This document shows, one piece after another, positions 9,838 to 19,657 of a stretch of DNA of 64,000 nucleotides. The notes beneath the pieces were generated by a model. It worked only from the letters and a program-made list of their open reading frames with translations. It made no database searches and had not been told where the DNA came from. The DNA comes from Huiozyma naganishii CBS 8797 (lineage: Eukaryota > Ascomycota > Saccharomycetes > Saccharomycetales > Saccharomycetaceae): assembly GCF_000348985.1 (NCBI RefSeq), contig NC_035929.1, positions 124,001-188,000 of the forward strand, in the 5' to 3' direction. A program made the translations under genes and the position numbers. Each line of letters starts with the position of its first letter. The first letter of the stretch is position 1.

Positions 9838-10911
9838 TTAGCTGGTACCGTCCAGCGTGCACATAACTCTGGCCAGGAACCCTTCCAAATGGAATATAAC
9901 TTTGTTACCTAAAGCCAGTCTCTCATCAAAAGTGCTAGCATGGCTCAAAATGTCTATGCGTTTGGTCTTATCCAATGACGTATCCTTTATCAATGCGAAG
10001 GTCAACTCTTGCAGTATCGTTTTTGCTGGGATGCAGTGTGAGAGTAAATCGTACAGAATGGAGCGGCATTCCACCAGGCATGCAACATTCCTCTCCCGGG
10101 TGACCTTGACGCCAATGTTAGAAATCACAACCATCCAGTCCGGTTTTAGAATTGGTGTAGACATTTTCAATTGCATTTCATTGCACAGAGACATCGATTC
10201 CAGCATCAATGTAGCCACCCTTAGGTTCCCAGAGCTCTGTTCAACAATTTTCTGGAATACAGACCCGGATTCAACCTTCACATTCTCTTTCGATGCAACC
10301 TCAGCCAAGATCTTGATTGTTTCATCGTCAGTTGGCGCAGGGCAACGGATCAGCATACAACGAGACCTAATGGGTGCGATAATTGGAGACATAGAATCGC
10401 AAATCATGATGAGTCTGATGTTTCTGGAGTATTTTTCCATGGTACGTCTCAGGGCCGCTTGAGCGTCCCTCGTTAATGAATGCGCCTCGTTGATTACAAC
10501 ACATTTGTATCTATGGGCAATCCCATCTTTGGAGTTTTCGAAATCCACCTGCTCCATCTGTGCTACCTCCTTCAGCAATTCTTGAATCACAATCCTATCG
10601 TTGTTACCCATATCGCTGGGCGTAATTTCCAAGTGGTAGGGTGAAGAGACAACATTCAGCTCCAATTTTCTGTTAGACGGTGTGACAAAGTGTCTTACAT
10701 CAATCTTCAGCCTGTAGACACCGCCACCAAAGATCGATTCCAGTAGACACATACAGCGCGTTTTCTTCCCGGCACCATTGGGCCCGTAGAGAAGTAAGTG
10801 TGGTAGATCTCGTGGTTGCTCCTGTAGAGACGTCAAAAGATGGGTCAATTCATCTGAGTGATTCAATTGTTTCAGCGTGCGTGGTCTGTACTTATCTACC
10901 CACAAAGACAT
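9838..10911 (-). CDS. RFC5: Replication factor C subunit 5
   Basis: This 357-residue AAA+ clamp-loader subunit has Walker A GPNGAGKKT (43-51), a Walker-B-like VVINEAH (138-144) and the RFC-box SRC motif (183-185). The Asp of Walker B is Asn; S. cerevisiae Rfc5 also has INEA here, and this subunit does not hydrolyse ATP efficiently, so this is a family trait and not damage. Rfc5 is part of RFC (loads PCNA) and of the Rad24, Ctf18 and Elg1 alternative loaders. The start MSLWVDKYRP is the family's canonical N-terminus. In S. cerevisiae the gene is YBR087W, on the other sister block from its neighbours MRPL16 and APL3. Confidence 0.97.
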   Translation of the reverse strand: MSLWVDKYRPRTLKQLNHSDELTHLLTSLQEQPRDLPHLLLYGPNGAGKKTRCMCLLESIFGGGVYRLKIDVRHFVTPSNRKLELNVVSSPYHLEITPSDMGNNDRIVIQELLKEVAQMEQVDFENSKDGIAHRYKCVVINEAHSLTRDAQAALRRTMEKYSRNIRLIMICDSMSPIIAPIRSRCMLIRCPAPTDDETIKILAEVASKENVKVESGSVFQKIVEQSSGNLRVATLMLESMSLCNEMQLKMSTPILKPDWMVVISNIGVKVTRERNVACLVECRSILYDLLSHCIPAKTILQELTFALIKDTSLDKTKRIDILSHASTFDERLALGNKVIFHLEGFLARVMCTLDGTS

Positions 10912-11000
10912 TGTTTCTGCCAGCTATGCTAATCCTGTATCTGCTTCACACCTCTATGCGACTGGCGGTGATTGCATGCGTTCGACTTGAGTGTTCAATA

Positions 11001-11033
11001 ATGAAAAATTTCGCGACTTCTATGAGAAGTTAG
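11001..11033 (+). other. Possible upstream ORF in the APL3 leader
   Basis: A complete 10-codon frame (MKNFATSMRS, stop TAG) lies 57 bp before the chosen APL3 start. It could reduce initiation at APL3 if the transcript begins upstream of it; the transcription start is not visible. Confidence 0.25.
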
Positions 11034-11089
11034 GGCGTCTCTTTAGTGAAGGTCCTAAGTGTTCAGTCTGGTCAACGCAGGAGGCTGGT

Positions 11090-14000
11090 ATGGATACAAG
11101 GAAGGCGTTTAAGGCTGCTGTCGTATCCAGCAATGGGACTGTTATCAAAGGGTTGCAGATTTTCATTGCAGATCTGAGGGCAAGCCCACATTCTGCAGAC
11201 CACGAGAAAAGGATTAAATCTGAGATAGTGAAGATCAAGCAGCAGTTTGAGGCGTCTAACAGTACTCACGGCGGGGACAAATTGCACCAGGACAGACTTG
11301 GAGGGTACCAAAGAAAGAAATATGTGGCCAAATTGGCGTACATCTACCTCACGTCCAACACAACAAAACTCGCCGACATTCTGTTTGGGCTGGATCAAAC
11401 GTTGATCCTGCTCAAATCGAACGTATACTCGGAAAAATTTATAGGGTACATGCTGCTCGAGCTACTAATGGAACACAAGTCTGTTGCTGCTGAAATTGGG
11501 GAAAGATTGGTACCTTATGTCACCAAAGACGTTTCCTCAAGCAATGATAATTTTACTGCCCTGGCCTTGAACTTCCTTGGAGTTGTCGGAGGTATGTGCA
11601 CGAAATTTGCGTTTAACGAGGATCTTGTCGATGAAGTTTTCCAGATTGTCAGGTCTCCCACCTCGTCGCAGTATCTGAAGAAAAAATCTGTCCTTGCATT
11701 CTTAGTCCTCTTGAAGGCTAACCTATCCATTCTCACAGATAATATAAAAAGGAAACAGATATGGATCCAAAGGATTGTGAGTCTGTTAGATGACACAGAT
11801 AATTACAGACTTACGCTAGCTTCACTCCCCCTTGTGGAGTATATTGCTAGAAACATAGGGCCAAGCTACTGCGTAAGGTTGTTGCCCCAATTAACAGATA
11901 TACTGTACGACTGTATCGTGCTAGGGACGTCAACTGGGAAGTCCAACCATTTTCCAACAGAGTACAAGTTTGCTAATATGCCAAATCCGTGGTTGATTAC
12001 TAAGACGGTTTCACTCCTTAATGCAATAATGGTGTCTCCCAAGGAAGAATATGAGTCTCAAAACTCACAACTACTACAATCGGCGAACATCGACCCAGAA
12101 AATTTGGGGAAACTCAGAATGTGTGTTGCTAAAGCTGTGGAACTGGGGACAAGAAGGATTAATGATCCAATGGAAAAGATAGTTCAAAACACTGTGCTGT
12201 TTTCATTGATCAACTTTGCACCCAAACTGGACCCATCTGAGGTTGCAATCACAAATTCGGTGGATGCCCTGTGCGAATTACTACGTTCGAACGAAATTAA
12301 TATCAGATATTTGACATTGGACTCCCTTATTAAGCTGTGTTCCTCGTGCGGAAAAATTGCTCTCGACGCTGTCAGGTATAAGAATATGAATTTAATTTTT
12401 CACCTTTTAAACTCAGAACGGGATTCATCCATCGCTAGGAAAGTAATTGATTTGCTGTATATCTTGAGTGATAAAGATAACGTCAAAACAGTGGTAGATC
12501 AATTGTTAAGCTACATAGTGAATGCAAAGTATATTCCTGATCCTCAGATAAGATCCAACATTTCGGTAAAAATTGCCATTCTAACAGAAAAATATGCCAC
12601 CGATTCAACCTGGTATGTTCAGATATCGTTGAAGATTCTGTCAATGAATTTCAGTACGTCATTTAATGATGACGAGGTTTGGCACAGACTTTGCCAAATT
12701 GTAGTGAATAACCCATCATTACGGAAGATTACCTGTGTTCAACTAGTCGAATATTTACAGGGGAAGCAACTCTCTGAATTTATAGTAAAAACGGCTGCGT
12801 TTCTACTGGGTGAATATGTTGAGTTGATTCGTGATATAATTACGGCCACCGACATGTTCAATCTGTTCAGTGAGAAGTATTTTATGGTTGGGAATTTGAC
12901 AAGGGCAATGATTTTGACCACAATGATGAAGTTGCACAACAGTGCTCCTGAAGTTGGCTCGAAGGTCATTAAATTTTATCAGCTGGAATTAAACTCTCTG
13001 GACATAGAGCTACAGACAAGGTCGTTTGAGTATTTGAAAGTTATCCAGCTTTCTAAGATAAGTGGAAATAACAACCTAATAGAGCTGCTCTTCCAGCCAA
13101 TGCCTCCCTTCAACACAAAATCCAATCCTTTGTTAAATCGATTAGGTAGTTTGCCACTCGACACCACTACAAACTCTAGTCCGTTGAAGGAGGGTACCGT
13201 TGCGCCCCCACCATATACCTCGACTGCTTCACTACCATTAGTCAATGTACCCAAACCTCCAATCTCTCGTCACAGTGGCAGCATGATGAGTTTTCCCTCT
13301 ACAACTGGGAACTCGAATACTTTGTTACGTGGACTAGACAGCAGTTATGCTGACCAACAACTGTCGCCCAACTGGAGAGAAGGTTTCTCAAGGATGTTAC
13401 AACACAAGCAAGGTATTTTTTATAATTCGAGCTTGATGAAAATTGTATACCGTATTATCCACGTCGAGCCACACCATTTGAAGATTGTTCTCACTTGTAT
13501 CAACAACACAGAATGGGAAATTAATGGACTCTCCACGAGCGTTATTTCTGCGAGGACCCATGATAACCCTGAATACGTGGTGCAGAACATTGAATTCCCG
13601 TCTAACCCGACAATACAGCCTCATAAGAGGCAGGGACAGCAAATGGAAGTTATAATTAGACGCTCCATGGATGTTCAAGAGAGTCCCATCCTGAACATAA
13701 ATTTCAGATGCGGTGGTAGTGTCAACAACCTGAGTTTGAAACTAGGGATCGGAATGACCAGCACCATATTTCATGGGGATAGCGACGCTCATCCTCAGCA
13801 ACAAGTCACACTCCCGCAATTTATTACCCGGTGGAAGGCACTTGGTAACACTCTAGGCAAGGACTCGGAGTGTGTCGTCGAATCTATGCCGATGAGGGGA
13901 CTCAGAGCACCAGACACAGACCCAGATTCCACGGATATATTGGTCGGGCAAATCTCTCAGATATTGAAAAGAATGGGCTTTGATATCGTGGAGCAAGACA

Positions 14001-14182
14001 CGGTCAAGAACCCGGTGTTTGCTGCGGGTATTGTCCATACAAAGTCCGAAGGAAATTTCGGCAGTCTTTTGAAAGTACAGTGTCGGGTTGACGGTAAAAT
14101 TAACGTCACTTGCAAGACCACTGTCCCAGGACCACTGTCTTCGTACATTGTTGAGTGCATAAAGACGACGGTAGCGGGCTAA
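11090..14182 (+). CDS. APL3: AP-2 adaptor alpha subunit (alpha-adaptin)
   Basis: The first ATG in frame is at 11090 (MDTRKAFKAAVV); the upstream open frame starts at a GTG. The protein has about 1030 residues, close to the 1025 of S. cerevisiae Apl3. The adaptin trunk starts KGLQIFIADLRASPHSADHEKRI and includes GGYQRKKYVAKLAYIYLTSNT. A Pro/Ser-rich hinge (about 680-770) leads to the C-terminal ear with LSPNWREGFSRMLQHKQGIF and CKTTVPGPLSSYIVECIK. It is the large subunit of the AP-2 complex in clathrin-mediated endocytosis. IST2 follows 250 bp downstream on the same strand, with no trace of YBL036C between. Confidence 0.95.
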   Translation: MDTRKAFKAAVVSSNGTVIKGLQIFIADLRASPHSADHEKRIKSEIVKIKQQFEASNSTHGGDKLHQDRLGGYQRKKYVAKLAYIYLTSNTTKLADILFGLDQTLILLKSNVYSEKFIGYMLLELLMEHKSVAAEIGERLVPYVTKDVSSSNDNFTALALNFLGVVGGMCTKFAFNEDLVDEVFQIVRSPTSSQYLKKKSVLAFLVLLKANLSILTDNIKRKQIWIQRIVSLLDDTDNYRLTLASLPLVEYIARNIGPSYCVRLLPQLTDILYDCIVLGTSTGKSNHFPTEYKFANMPNPWLITKTVSLLNAIMVSPKEEYESQNSQLLQSANIDPENLGKLRMCVAKAVELGTRRINDPMEKIVQNTVLFSLINFAPKLDPSEVAITNSVDALCELLRSNEINIRYLTLDSLIKLCSSCGKIALDAVRYKNMNLIFHLLNSERDSSIARKVIDLLYILSDKDNVKTVVDQLLSYIVNAKYIPDPQIRSNISVKIAILTEKYATDSTWYVQISLKILSMNFSTSFNDDEVWHRLCQIVVNNPSLRKITCVQLVEYLQGKQLSEFIVKTAAFLLGEYVELIRDIITATDMFNLFSEKYFMVGNLTRAMILTTMMKLHNSAPEVGSKVIKFYQLELNSLDIELQTRSFEYLKVIQLSKISGNNNLIELLFQPMPPFNTKSNPLLNRLGSLPLDTTTNSSPLKEGTVAPPPYTSTASLPLVNVPKPPISRHSGSMMSFPSTTGNSNTLLRGLDSSYADQQLSPNWREGFSRMLQHKQGIFYNSSLMKIVYRIIHVEPHHLKIVLTCINNTEWEINGLSTSVISARTHDNPEYVVQNIEFPSNPTIQPHKRQGQQMEVIIRRSMDVQESPILNINFRCGGSVNNLSLKLGIGMTSTIFHGDSDAHPQQQVTLPQFITRWKALGNTLGKDSECVVESMPMRGLRAPDTDPDSTDILVGQISQILKRMGFDIVEQDTVKNPVFAAGIVHTKSEGNFGSLLKVQCRVDGKINVTCKTTVPGPLSSYIVECIKTTVAG

Positions 14183-14432
14183 GGGTACAACAGCGACAGA
14201 ATGAGGGGAGGAAGAGCAGATGAATGAGTGAGTTATATTTTGTGACGCAAAGGGCGAGAGGCATCTCAAATTCAATTGTTCTTCCCTTTTTTACCTTTTT
14301 TTTGTTCAATGGAAACTTGCAATTTTGACATATATAAGGAAAGGGTGTCCGATGACCAAGGGGTGCCTGGTGATGCGAAGAATTTTCTTCCCTTGGGGTG
14401 TTGCCCTCCAACCTTGCAAGTTTGTATGAGCA

Positions 14433-17156
14433 ATGGTGATGTCTTTAAGTCAGTTAGATCCCAACTATGTCGTGAGTTTTAAATACTCAAGGGAGAATCT
14501 TGCGCAAATTCTGGCCGAATTCTCAGTGCGCGGGCTTGACGTTGTGACGAGACCTGGTCCCGATGTAGACACTGTATATGCGTTTACAAGAGTTAATGGT
14601 GTCGAAAACGACCACACTTTAACTATTTCGCAAGATTTTGATTTTGTCAAATCTGTTATTCCGTTGTATGACCATAAAGTGTCGAAACAACTAGACGGAC
14701 TGTTTGCCAAATTTACCAAGCATGAGATATTTGGTGTCCCATCTGATGGGGAAATCCATGAACTTGGGAGGCTCACGGGGAACCCTCATATGTCTCTTTA
14801 TTTTGCATTTTTTAAGAACTACATCAAATGGCTACTTCCGCTAGCTGCTGTGGGGTTGTTTTTCAGAGTATGCTTTTCATCGTGGGAGTTCAACAAGCTG
14901 TATGTAATGTGCTTATACGCTTGGTCCCTAGGGTTCACAGCTCATTGGATTTACAGAAAGAAGTCCCATTACATTCAGCTCTTTGGCGACATCCACGAGT
15001 CAAGAAACTTGTTCAAAAATGAGGGCACTGTTGTAGAATGGAGTACACCTGCACAGGTTGTTCTAAGGAAGTGTTGTTTTATTCCAATCGCATTAATGTT
15101 CGCCTCTGTACTAGTCACGTTCCAATTATTGTGTTTCTCTATAGAGATTTTCATCACACAACTGTACTCTGGTCCATTGGTAAGTGTGCTATCACTTCTC
15201 CCCACTGTGCTACTATCATCGTTTACCCCGATATTGACTATGGTCTACAATTCGGTCTTTGTCGAAAAGTTTGTAAAATGGGAAAACAGCCCAAACCCAA
15301 AGAAATCCAAAATGGAGAAGAACTTTGTCTTGACGTTTTTTGTCAGTTACGTGCCATTGCTGATTACACTTTTTATCTACCTACCCCTAGGCTACAGATT
15401 TAGCAACTCCGCTTTGGGTGCAAAAATTAGCCTAAATGCAAGCAGGTATTACATCCCTACAAAGGCTTCAGATTTTAAGATCAACTTTAGACGCTACAAG
15501 GATCAGTTCTTTTACTTCACTGTGACAAACCAGGTCGTATCGATGTTTTTGGAGAATGCGCTGCCCTACATAATTGGTAGAGGCATGGATATAATCGTTC
15601 GCGGTGCCACTAAACCTGATTCCGAACTTTCCATCATTAGAAGCAACATCAAAAAAACTCATCCAGATGAACTGTTGTACTGGTCAAAAATTGACTCCTA
15701 TGTAAACGGACAATGGGGAGCATTTGACGCGGACGAAAACATAAGGAAAGTGATTATCCAATTTGGATACCTGGCGATGTTCTCGACCATCTGGCCGCTA
15801 GCACCATTCATTTACTTACTTTTCGATATGATTATCATCAAGTTAGACTTATGGAGAGCAATCAAAAAATGCACACCGTCATCCGTATCTAGTCAGGAGG
15901 TGGGTACACCTAACGGTTTGTCGAAATCGGTGACTGATACATGGAACGTTATTATGGAGGTCGTACTGTTGGCAGCAGCTGTAGTAGGGCCCACCATTAC
16001 TTACATGTACGCCAGTGCCAGAATTCCAAATGTCGGCCGGTTCAATGATTTGGAAAAACGTGAGACTTGGTACGCCAACGATCCTATACCACACAGCTGG
16101 TCGAATATTGGGTTTTTTGCATTCCTCATGGAGAATGGGTTTTTGCTGATTTACTTTATTGTTTCTAAAGCGATGGCTGTTTTAGATGAAGATGGTACAA
16201 AGGGTTATGTCCCAACGATTTCTTCCAAGATTCCGCAAAAGACAGACCTTCTGCCAGTGACGCGAGAAACTAATGATTTTATGGAGAGAATTGAATCAGA
16301 GTTGAAAGCAAAGAAAACAAAAGTGAAGCAAGAAACTGGAATCAAAAGACGCAAGAGGGTTGCTGTAAGGGACATCTCTAAGGTGCCAGTAGACACCGAA
16401 GGAGAAGTCTATCGACGGGAAAAGGTTTCTACAGCTGTAATTGCCAAGGTTGAAGATGAACACCTTTCGAGTGATGAGTGCAGCAGTGATACGCTAACCG
16501 AGCCACAACAAATTCACTCTCTACCCAAGTTTAAAAAGGTGATTGATGCGCCGGCTATCATAAAAACGATTCCAAGGACAAACGACCAACAGGCATTTAC
16601 TACGGAGAATGTAAAATCTCCAAATATGCCGCCCACTGCTATTGCCGGTGCTACTTTACCGCAGAAGATACCAGTGTCGGACCGGTACGAACAAGGACTT
16701 GCAACCAATAATCCTCAGCAAATCACCCACACAAAGAGAACTGTCGTTACAAAAGAGGTGGATAATATTTTCCCCGAACAAAATAATGCGGGAGGCTCGA
16801 CAAAAGCCGCTCAAACACCCGTCTCACGGACTCAGAGGTCAGATACTGTGAAATCAGGACATCAGTCATTAGATGGCAATCAATTGGCAACGTTAGCGGC
16901 AGCAACCGCAGTCAATGCGGATATGAAGAATGAAAGAATTGCCCCTCTAAGGGAACAGTCAGACGGTCAAAAAGAAGTTCCCAGAGAGGAGGTAGAACCA
17001 GTTGGCAACATCTCCGGTGTCCGTAGATCTTTCACCCTAAGAAGAAAATCGGTGGCTTCTTCTAAATCAGCAGGCAACACAAATGATACATATGGCAATG
17101 TGGAACCCCCAAAAAAGAACAAAAGTATTTTCAAGAAGATCAAGGATAAGCTTTGA
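14433..17156 (+). CDS. IST2: ER-plasma membrane tether Ist2 (anoctamin/TMEM16 family)
   Basis: This 907-residue protein has an N-terminal cytosolic domain. A membrane region of roughly eight hydrophobic segments follows (about 120-590, with KWLLPLAAVGLFF, CCFIPIALMFASVLVTFQ, FQLLCFSIEIF and FGYLAMFSTIWPLAPFIYLLF). A long disordered tail runs from about 600. The last residues, KKNKSIFKKIKDKL, form a basic amphipathic patch like the cortical sorting signal of S. cerevisiae Ist2, which binds PI(4,5)P2 at the plasma membrane. This predicts an ER protein that bridges to the cell cortex. A second ATG two codons downstream is also possible as start. It is convergent with POL12 over 115 bp (YBR086C). 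Confidence 0.94.
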   Translation: MVMSLSQLDPNYVVSFKYSRENLAQILAEFSVRGLDVVTRPGPDVDTVYAFTRVNGVENDHTLTISQDFDFVKSVIPLYDHKVSKQLDGLFAKFTKHEIFGVPSDGEIHELGRLTGNPHMSLYFAFFKNYIKWLLPLAAVGLFFRVCFSSWEFNKLYVMCLYAWSLGFTAHWIYRKKSHYIQLFGDIHESRNLFKNEGTVVEWSTPAQVVLRKCCFIPIALMFASVLVTFQLLCFSIEIFITQLYSGPLVSVLSLLPTVLLSSFTPILTMVYNSVFVEKFVKWENSPNPKKSKMEKNFVLTFFVSYVPLLITLFIYLPLGYRFSNSALGAKISLNASRYYIPTKASDFKINFRRYKDQFFYFTVTNQVVSMFLENALPYIIGRGMDIIVRGATKPDSELSIIRSNIKKTHPDELLYWSKIDSYVNGQWGAFDADENIRKVIIQFGYLAMFSTIWPLAPFIYLLFDMIIIKLDLWRAIKKCTPSSVSSQEVGTPNGLSKSVTDTWNVIMEVVLLAAAVVGPTITYMYASARIPNVGRFNDLEKRETWYANDPIPHSWSNIGFFAFLMENGFLLIYFIVSKAMAVLDEDGTKGYVPTISSKIPQKTDLLPVTRETNDFMERIESELKAKKTKVKQETGIKRRKRVAVRDISKVPVDTEGEVYRREKVSTAVIAKVEDEHLSSDECSSDTLTEPQQIHSLPKFKKVIDAPAIIKTIPRTNDQQAFTTENVKSPNMPPTAIAGATLPQKIPVSDRYEQGLATNNPQQITHTKRTVVTKEVDNIFPEQNNAGGSTKAAQTPVSRTQRSDTVKSGHQSLDGNQLATLAAATAVNADMKNERIAPLREQSDGQKEVPREEVEPVGNISGVRRSFTLRRKSVASSKSAGNTNDTYGNVEPPKKNKSIFKKIKDKL

Positions 17157-17271
17157 TCAATTCTATGCACTCCTCTGTATGTTTTTTCCATCCTTTTATA
17201 TTCAAATGTTCCATTTTTTTCTCTTTACGTAAAGTATTTGATGATCTCAGGTTTGAGGCGATAAATACATA

Positions 17272-19299
17272 TCAATTACCAACTATATCCACCCTAGACC
17301 GTTTCCACACGTTGTGCAAGTAAAGAACCTCGTCATTTTCCAATTTGGTTAATTTTCTATCTTCCAGATTCGGGCAGCATATAGAGATCTGCGCGTGTGT
17401 ACCACGGGCACCTCTGGCCTTGACAAATTTTCCAGGGTTGATAAAAACGACATTCTTAACCACCCTAGCAAAGGGGCTCATGTCGCTAGGTACCATAATA
17501 ACATCTGGTGCGAAGTTCCCTACGAATTCAGTTAAACCTAGATAGGAAACTTCCAGGTCTACACCCGATATGTGTTTGTGTATTTTCTTGCTGTTTTCAT
17601 TCTTCGCAGGAACGGTAATACTTCTCAGAGATCCTGGAAATACTGGATAGAAACGGCGTTGTTGTAGCATGTGTTCGGCGATTCTGTCGAATCTGTTCCG
17701 CATTGATATATCACCACCTTTCAATATTTCTTTCATGTCTTTGAATATGTCGGCATTGGAACAACCGAAGAACGTTTCATTTAGTTGAAACGTGCTTGGA
17801 TTCGTAAAGCACTTAAAATTTTTGGGTAGTTGCAAACCTTTTCGATCGAAGGAGTCTTGAGGGTATGAACTGTGATTAGATGAGACATCTCTCGTCGATG
17901 GGATTAGAATCACCTGTATTTTAGGATTGATATTCTTCAGAATTGGCAACACCAATCTTGTAAATAGTTCGTCTAATGTTCTCGGTTGAACTTTCAAATG
18001 AGGAAAGGTAGGAATTCTCCCTTCCATGATCATTGAGTTTGTAACATCAATAAAGGGGCCGTACATTATCACGATATGAGGCTTACTTTCATTGTTCACC
18101 CTTTCCACAAAATCAGACAAGTAAGATATGTCCAGACTGTTATCGGGAAAATATGGGCCTGCAGTGACCACAATTTTGGCGGACTCTCCCTTCAGACTGT
18201 TTTTGTAAAGATTGATATCCTCTTCAGTCGACACAGGTGCATCTGGGTATGGCATATCTAGGATATCCTCCACCAAAAAAGCTTCACCGTTAGCATTACT
18301 ACCCTTCAGCGCAACAATTTGGCCAACAAAAAGCGATGTATCAGATATATTATCAAGCTTCAATCTGATTCTTCTACCGATCCCGTTCAGCCTCGACGTC
18401 TCCAAGGACAAGGACTGTTCGTTTAGAAACCCCTCTGCGGAAGGAGAATCGGGAACGATCCTTCCCACGGCGTAGATAACATTTTGGGACTGTATCGTTG
18501 GATCACCGAAATCAGAATCCGTCAGTTTCAGGTGGGCTTGGACCAACTTTGTAAAAATTTCAATCTGTTCGTTTAGAACTTCGGAAGATTCAACTAAGTT
18601 CTGTCTCATAATTCTGAATTTGTACTTAGATGGATCATAATAAGGCTGAATTTTTACTTCAGAGCTTGGTTCCTCTGTATTGATTCCAACGGCAATTTCA
18701 ATGTTTTCAGGATTTAATGAGTCAATTATTCTGCCTGGAACGTCGCCTGACTTTACCTTGTGTGCAAGAGGGGTGCCCGTATTTGAACCTAGGTTTTTCG
18801 AATTATCTTCGCTCTTGATCTCAATATCTGATACAGAAGTTTCACCTTCTGTTTTGATAAAATGTAGCTTTGAACTACTACCATCGGCAGAGAAGTCAAC
18901 TTTCTGCTTCTTGTTCGTTTGTGGAGTCTTTGGCACATTGAAACCAAATAATGAAGACCCGGAAGTAATACCTCTAATCTGTTTAGGTTTTTTGATACTG
19001 GGCAAAGAAGTGTTGCCAGTCTTTATGCTCCTAGATAAAACATTTTCAACACTAGCAGCGTGCTTTTCCATTTGTGCTTGCAAAAACTGTTTGAATTCAT
19101 CTAGGTTCTTCAAGTTCAGTTCTGTCGAGGTTTCGTGTTTCTGGTTAATTGAAAACTGTTCCCATTTAATGTAGAGATCTTCCAAAGTGATCGCATATAT
19201 GCTAGAGAGATTCTCTAACAGTGACTTGATCTCTGGTTTCGCTGCTTCGACGCCAAATTTTGAGACAATCAAGTTGTCTCCTTGTACCATAGTTGTCAT
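17272..19299 (-). CDS. POL12: DNA polymerase alpha-primase B subunit
   Basis: From the ATG at 19297-19299 (MTTMVQGDN) this gives 675 residues; S. cerevisiae Pol12 has 705. An N-terminal helical domain and Ser-rich linker (about 110-200) precede the conserved C-terminal half with the OB fold and inactive phosphoesterase domain (KIVVTAGPYFPDNSLDISYLSDFVERVN, IVIMYGPFIDV, VILIPSTRDVSSNHSSYPQ, NPGKFVKARGARGTHAQISI). The B subunit ties the catalytic subunit to the replisome during primer synthesis. A promoter ACGCGT site suggests G1/S expression. Confidence 0.95.
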   Translation of the reverse strand: MTTMVQGDNLIVSKFGVEAAKPEIKSLLENLSSIYAITLEDLYIKWEQFSINQKHETSTELNLKNLDEFKQFLQAQMEKHAASVENVLSRSIKTGNTSLPSIKKPKQIRGITSGSSLFGFNVPKTPQTNKKQKVDFSADGSSSKLHFIKTEGETSVSDIEIKSEDNSKNLGSNTGTPLAHKVKSGDVPGRIIDSLNPENIEIAVGINTEEPSSEVKIQPYYDPSKYKFRIMRQNLVESSEVLNEQIEIFTKLVQAHLKLTDSDFGDPTIQSQNVIYAVGRIVPDSPSAEGFLNEQSLSLETSRLNGIGRRIRLKLDNISDTSLFVGQIVALKGSNANGEAFLVEDILDMPYPDAPVSTEEDINLYKNSLKGESAKIVVTAGPYFPDNSLDISYLSDFVERVNNESKPHIVIMYGPFIDVTNSMIMEGRIPTFPHLKVQPRTLDELFTRLVLPILKNINPKIQVILIPSTRDVSSNHSSYPQDSFDRKGLQLPKNFKCFTNPSTFQLNETFFGCSNADIFKDMKEILKGGDISMRNRFDRIAEHMLQQRRFYPVFPGSLRSITVPAKNENSKKIHKHISGVDLEVSYLGLTEFVGNFAPDVIMVPSDMSPFARVVKNVVFINPGKFVKARGARGTHAQISICCPNLEDRKLTKLENDEVLYLHNVWKRSRVDIVGN

Positions 19300-19657
19300 T
19301 TTCAACTAGACTTAACACTCTGCAAGTACGTGCTAGAAGATAGTTGTGTGCTTTGTACTTCAATAGCCGGTGTCGATGCGGTGCCTCTGTTGAAACCGCG
19401 TGAAGATTATCAAGTAACGAAATACGCGAAATCGATATTTTTACGCGTCATCGGAAAAATGAAATTGAGGAAATTAAATGGTATTAAAGAAGAAATCTGA
19501 AAGAAATATGAGCAGCAGCAGCAGCAGCAGAAAACACATGATCGAGTTTATTGTCCTACGGCTCTGTGATACATGGCAACCTCGTGCCTGGGGCTGTTTT
19601 CTGTGCGTATACAATTGTAAAATGTACGTGTGGTTTGTGTATATAATGCTAATAATG
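19300..19657. other. Intergenic region STU1 3' end / POL12 promoter
   Basis: This 358-bp spacer holds the POL12 promoter with MCB-like sites and, on the STU1 side, a short trinucleotide run of about seven AGC units near 19509-19530. Small frames here start at arbitrary codons and show no family resemblance. Confidence 0.5.
19425..19448. promoter_or_regulatory. MCB/SCB-like G1/S elements upstream of POL12
   Basis: An ACGCGT core (19443-19448) and a CGCGAAA motif (19425-19431) lie about 125-150 bp upstream of the POL12 start. ACGCGT is the MBF site of DNA-synthesis genes in S. cerevisiae, and CNCGAAA resembles the SBF site. The motifs are seen directly; cell-cycle control is inferred. Confidence 0.6.
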
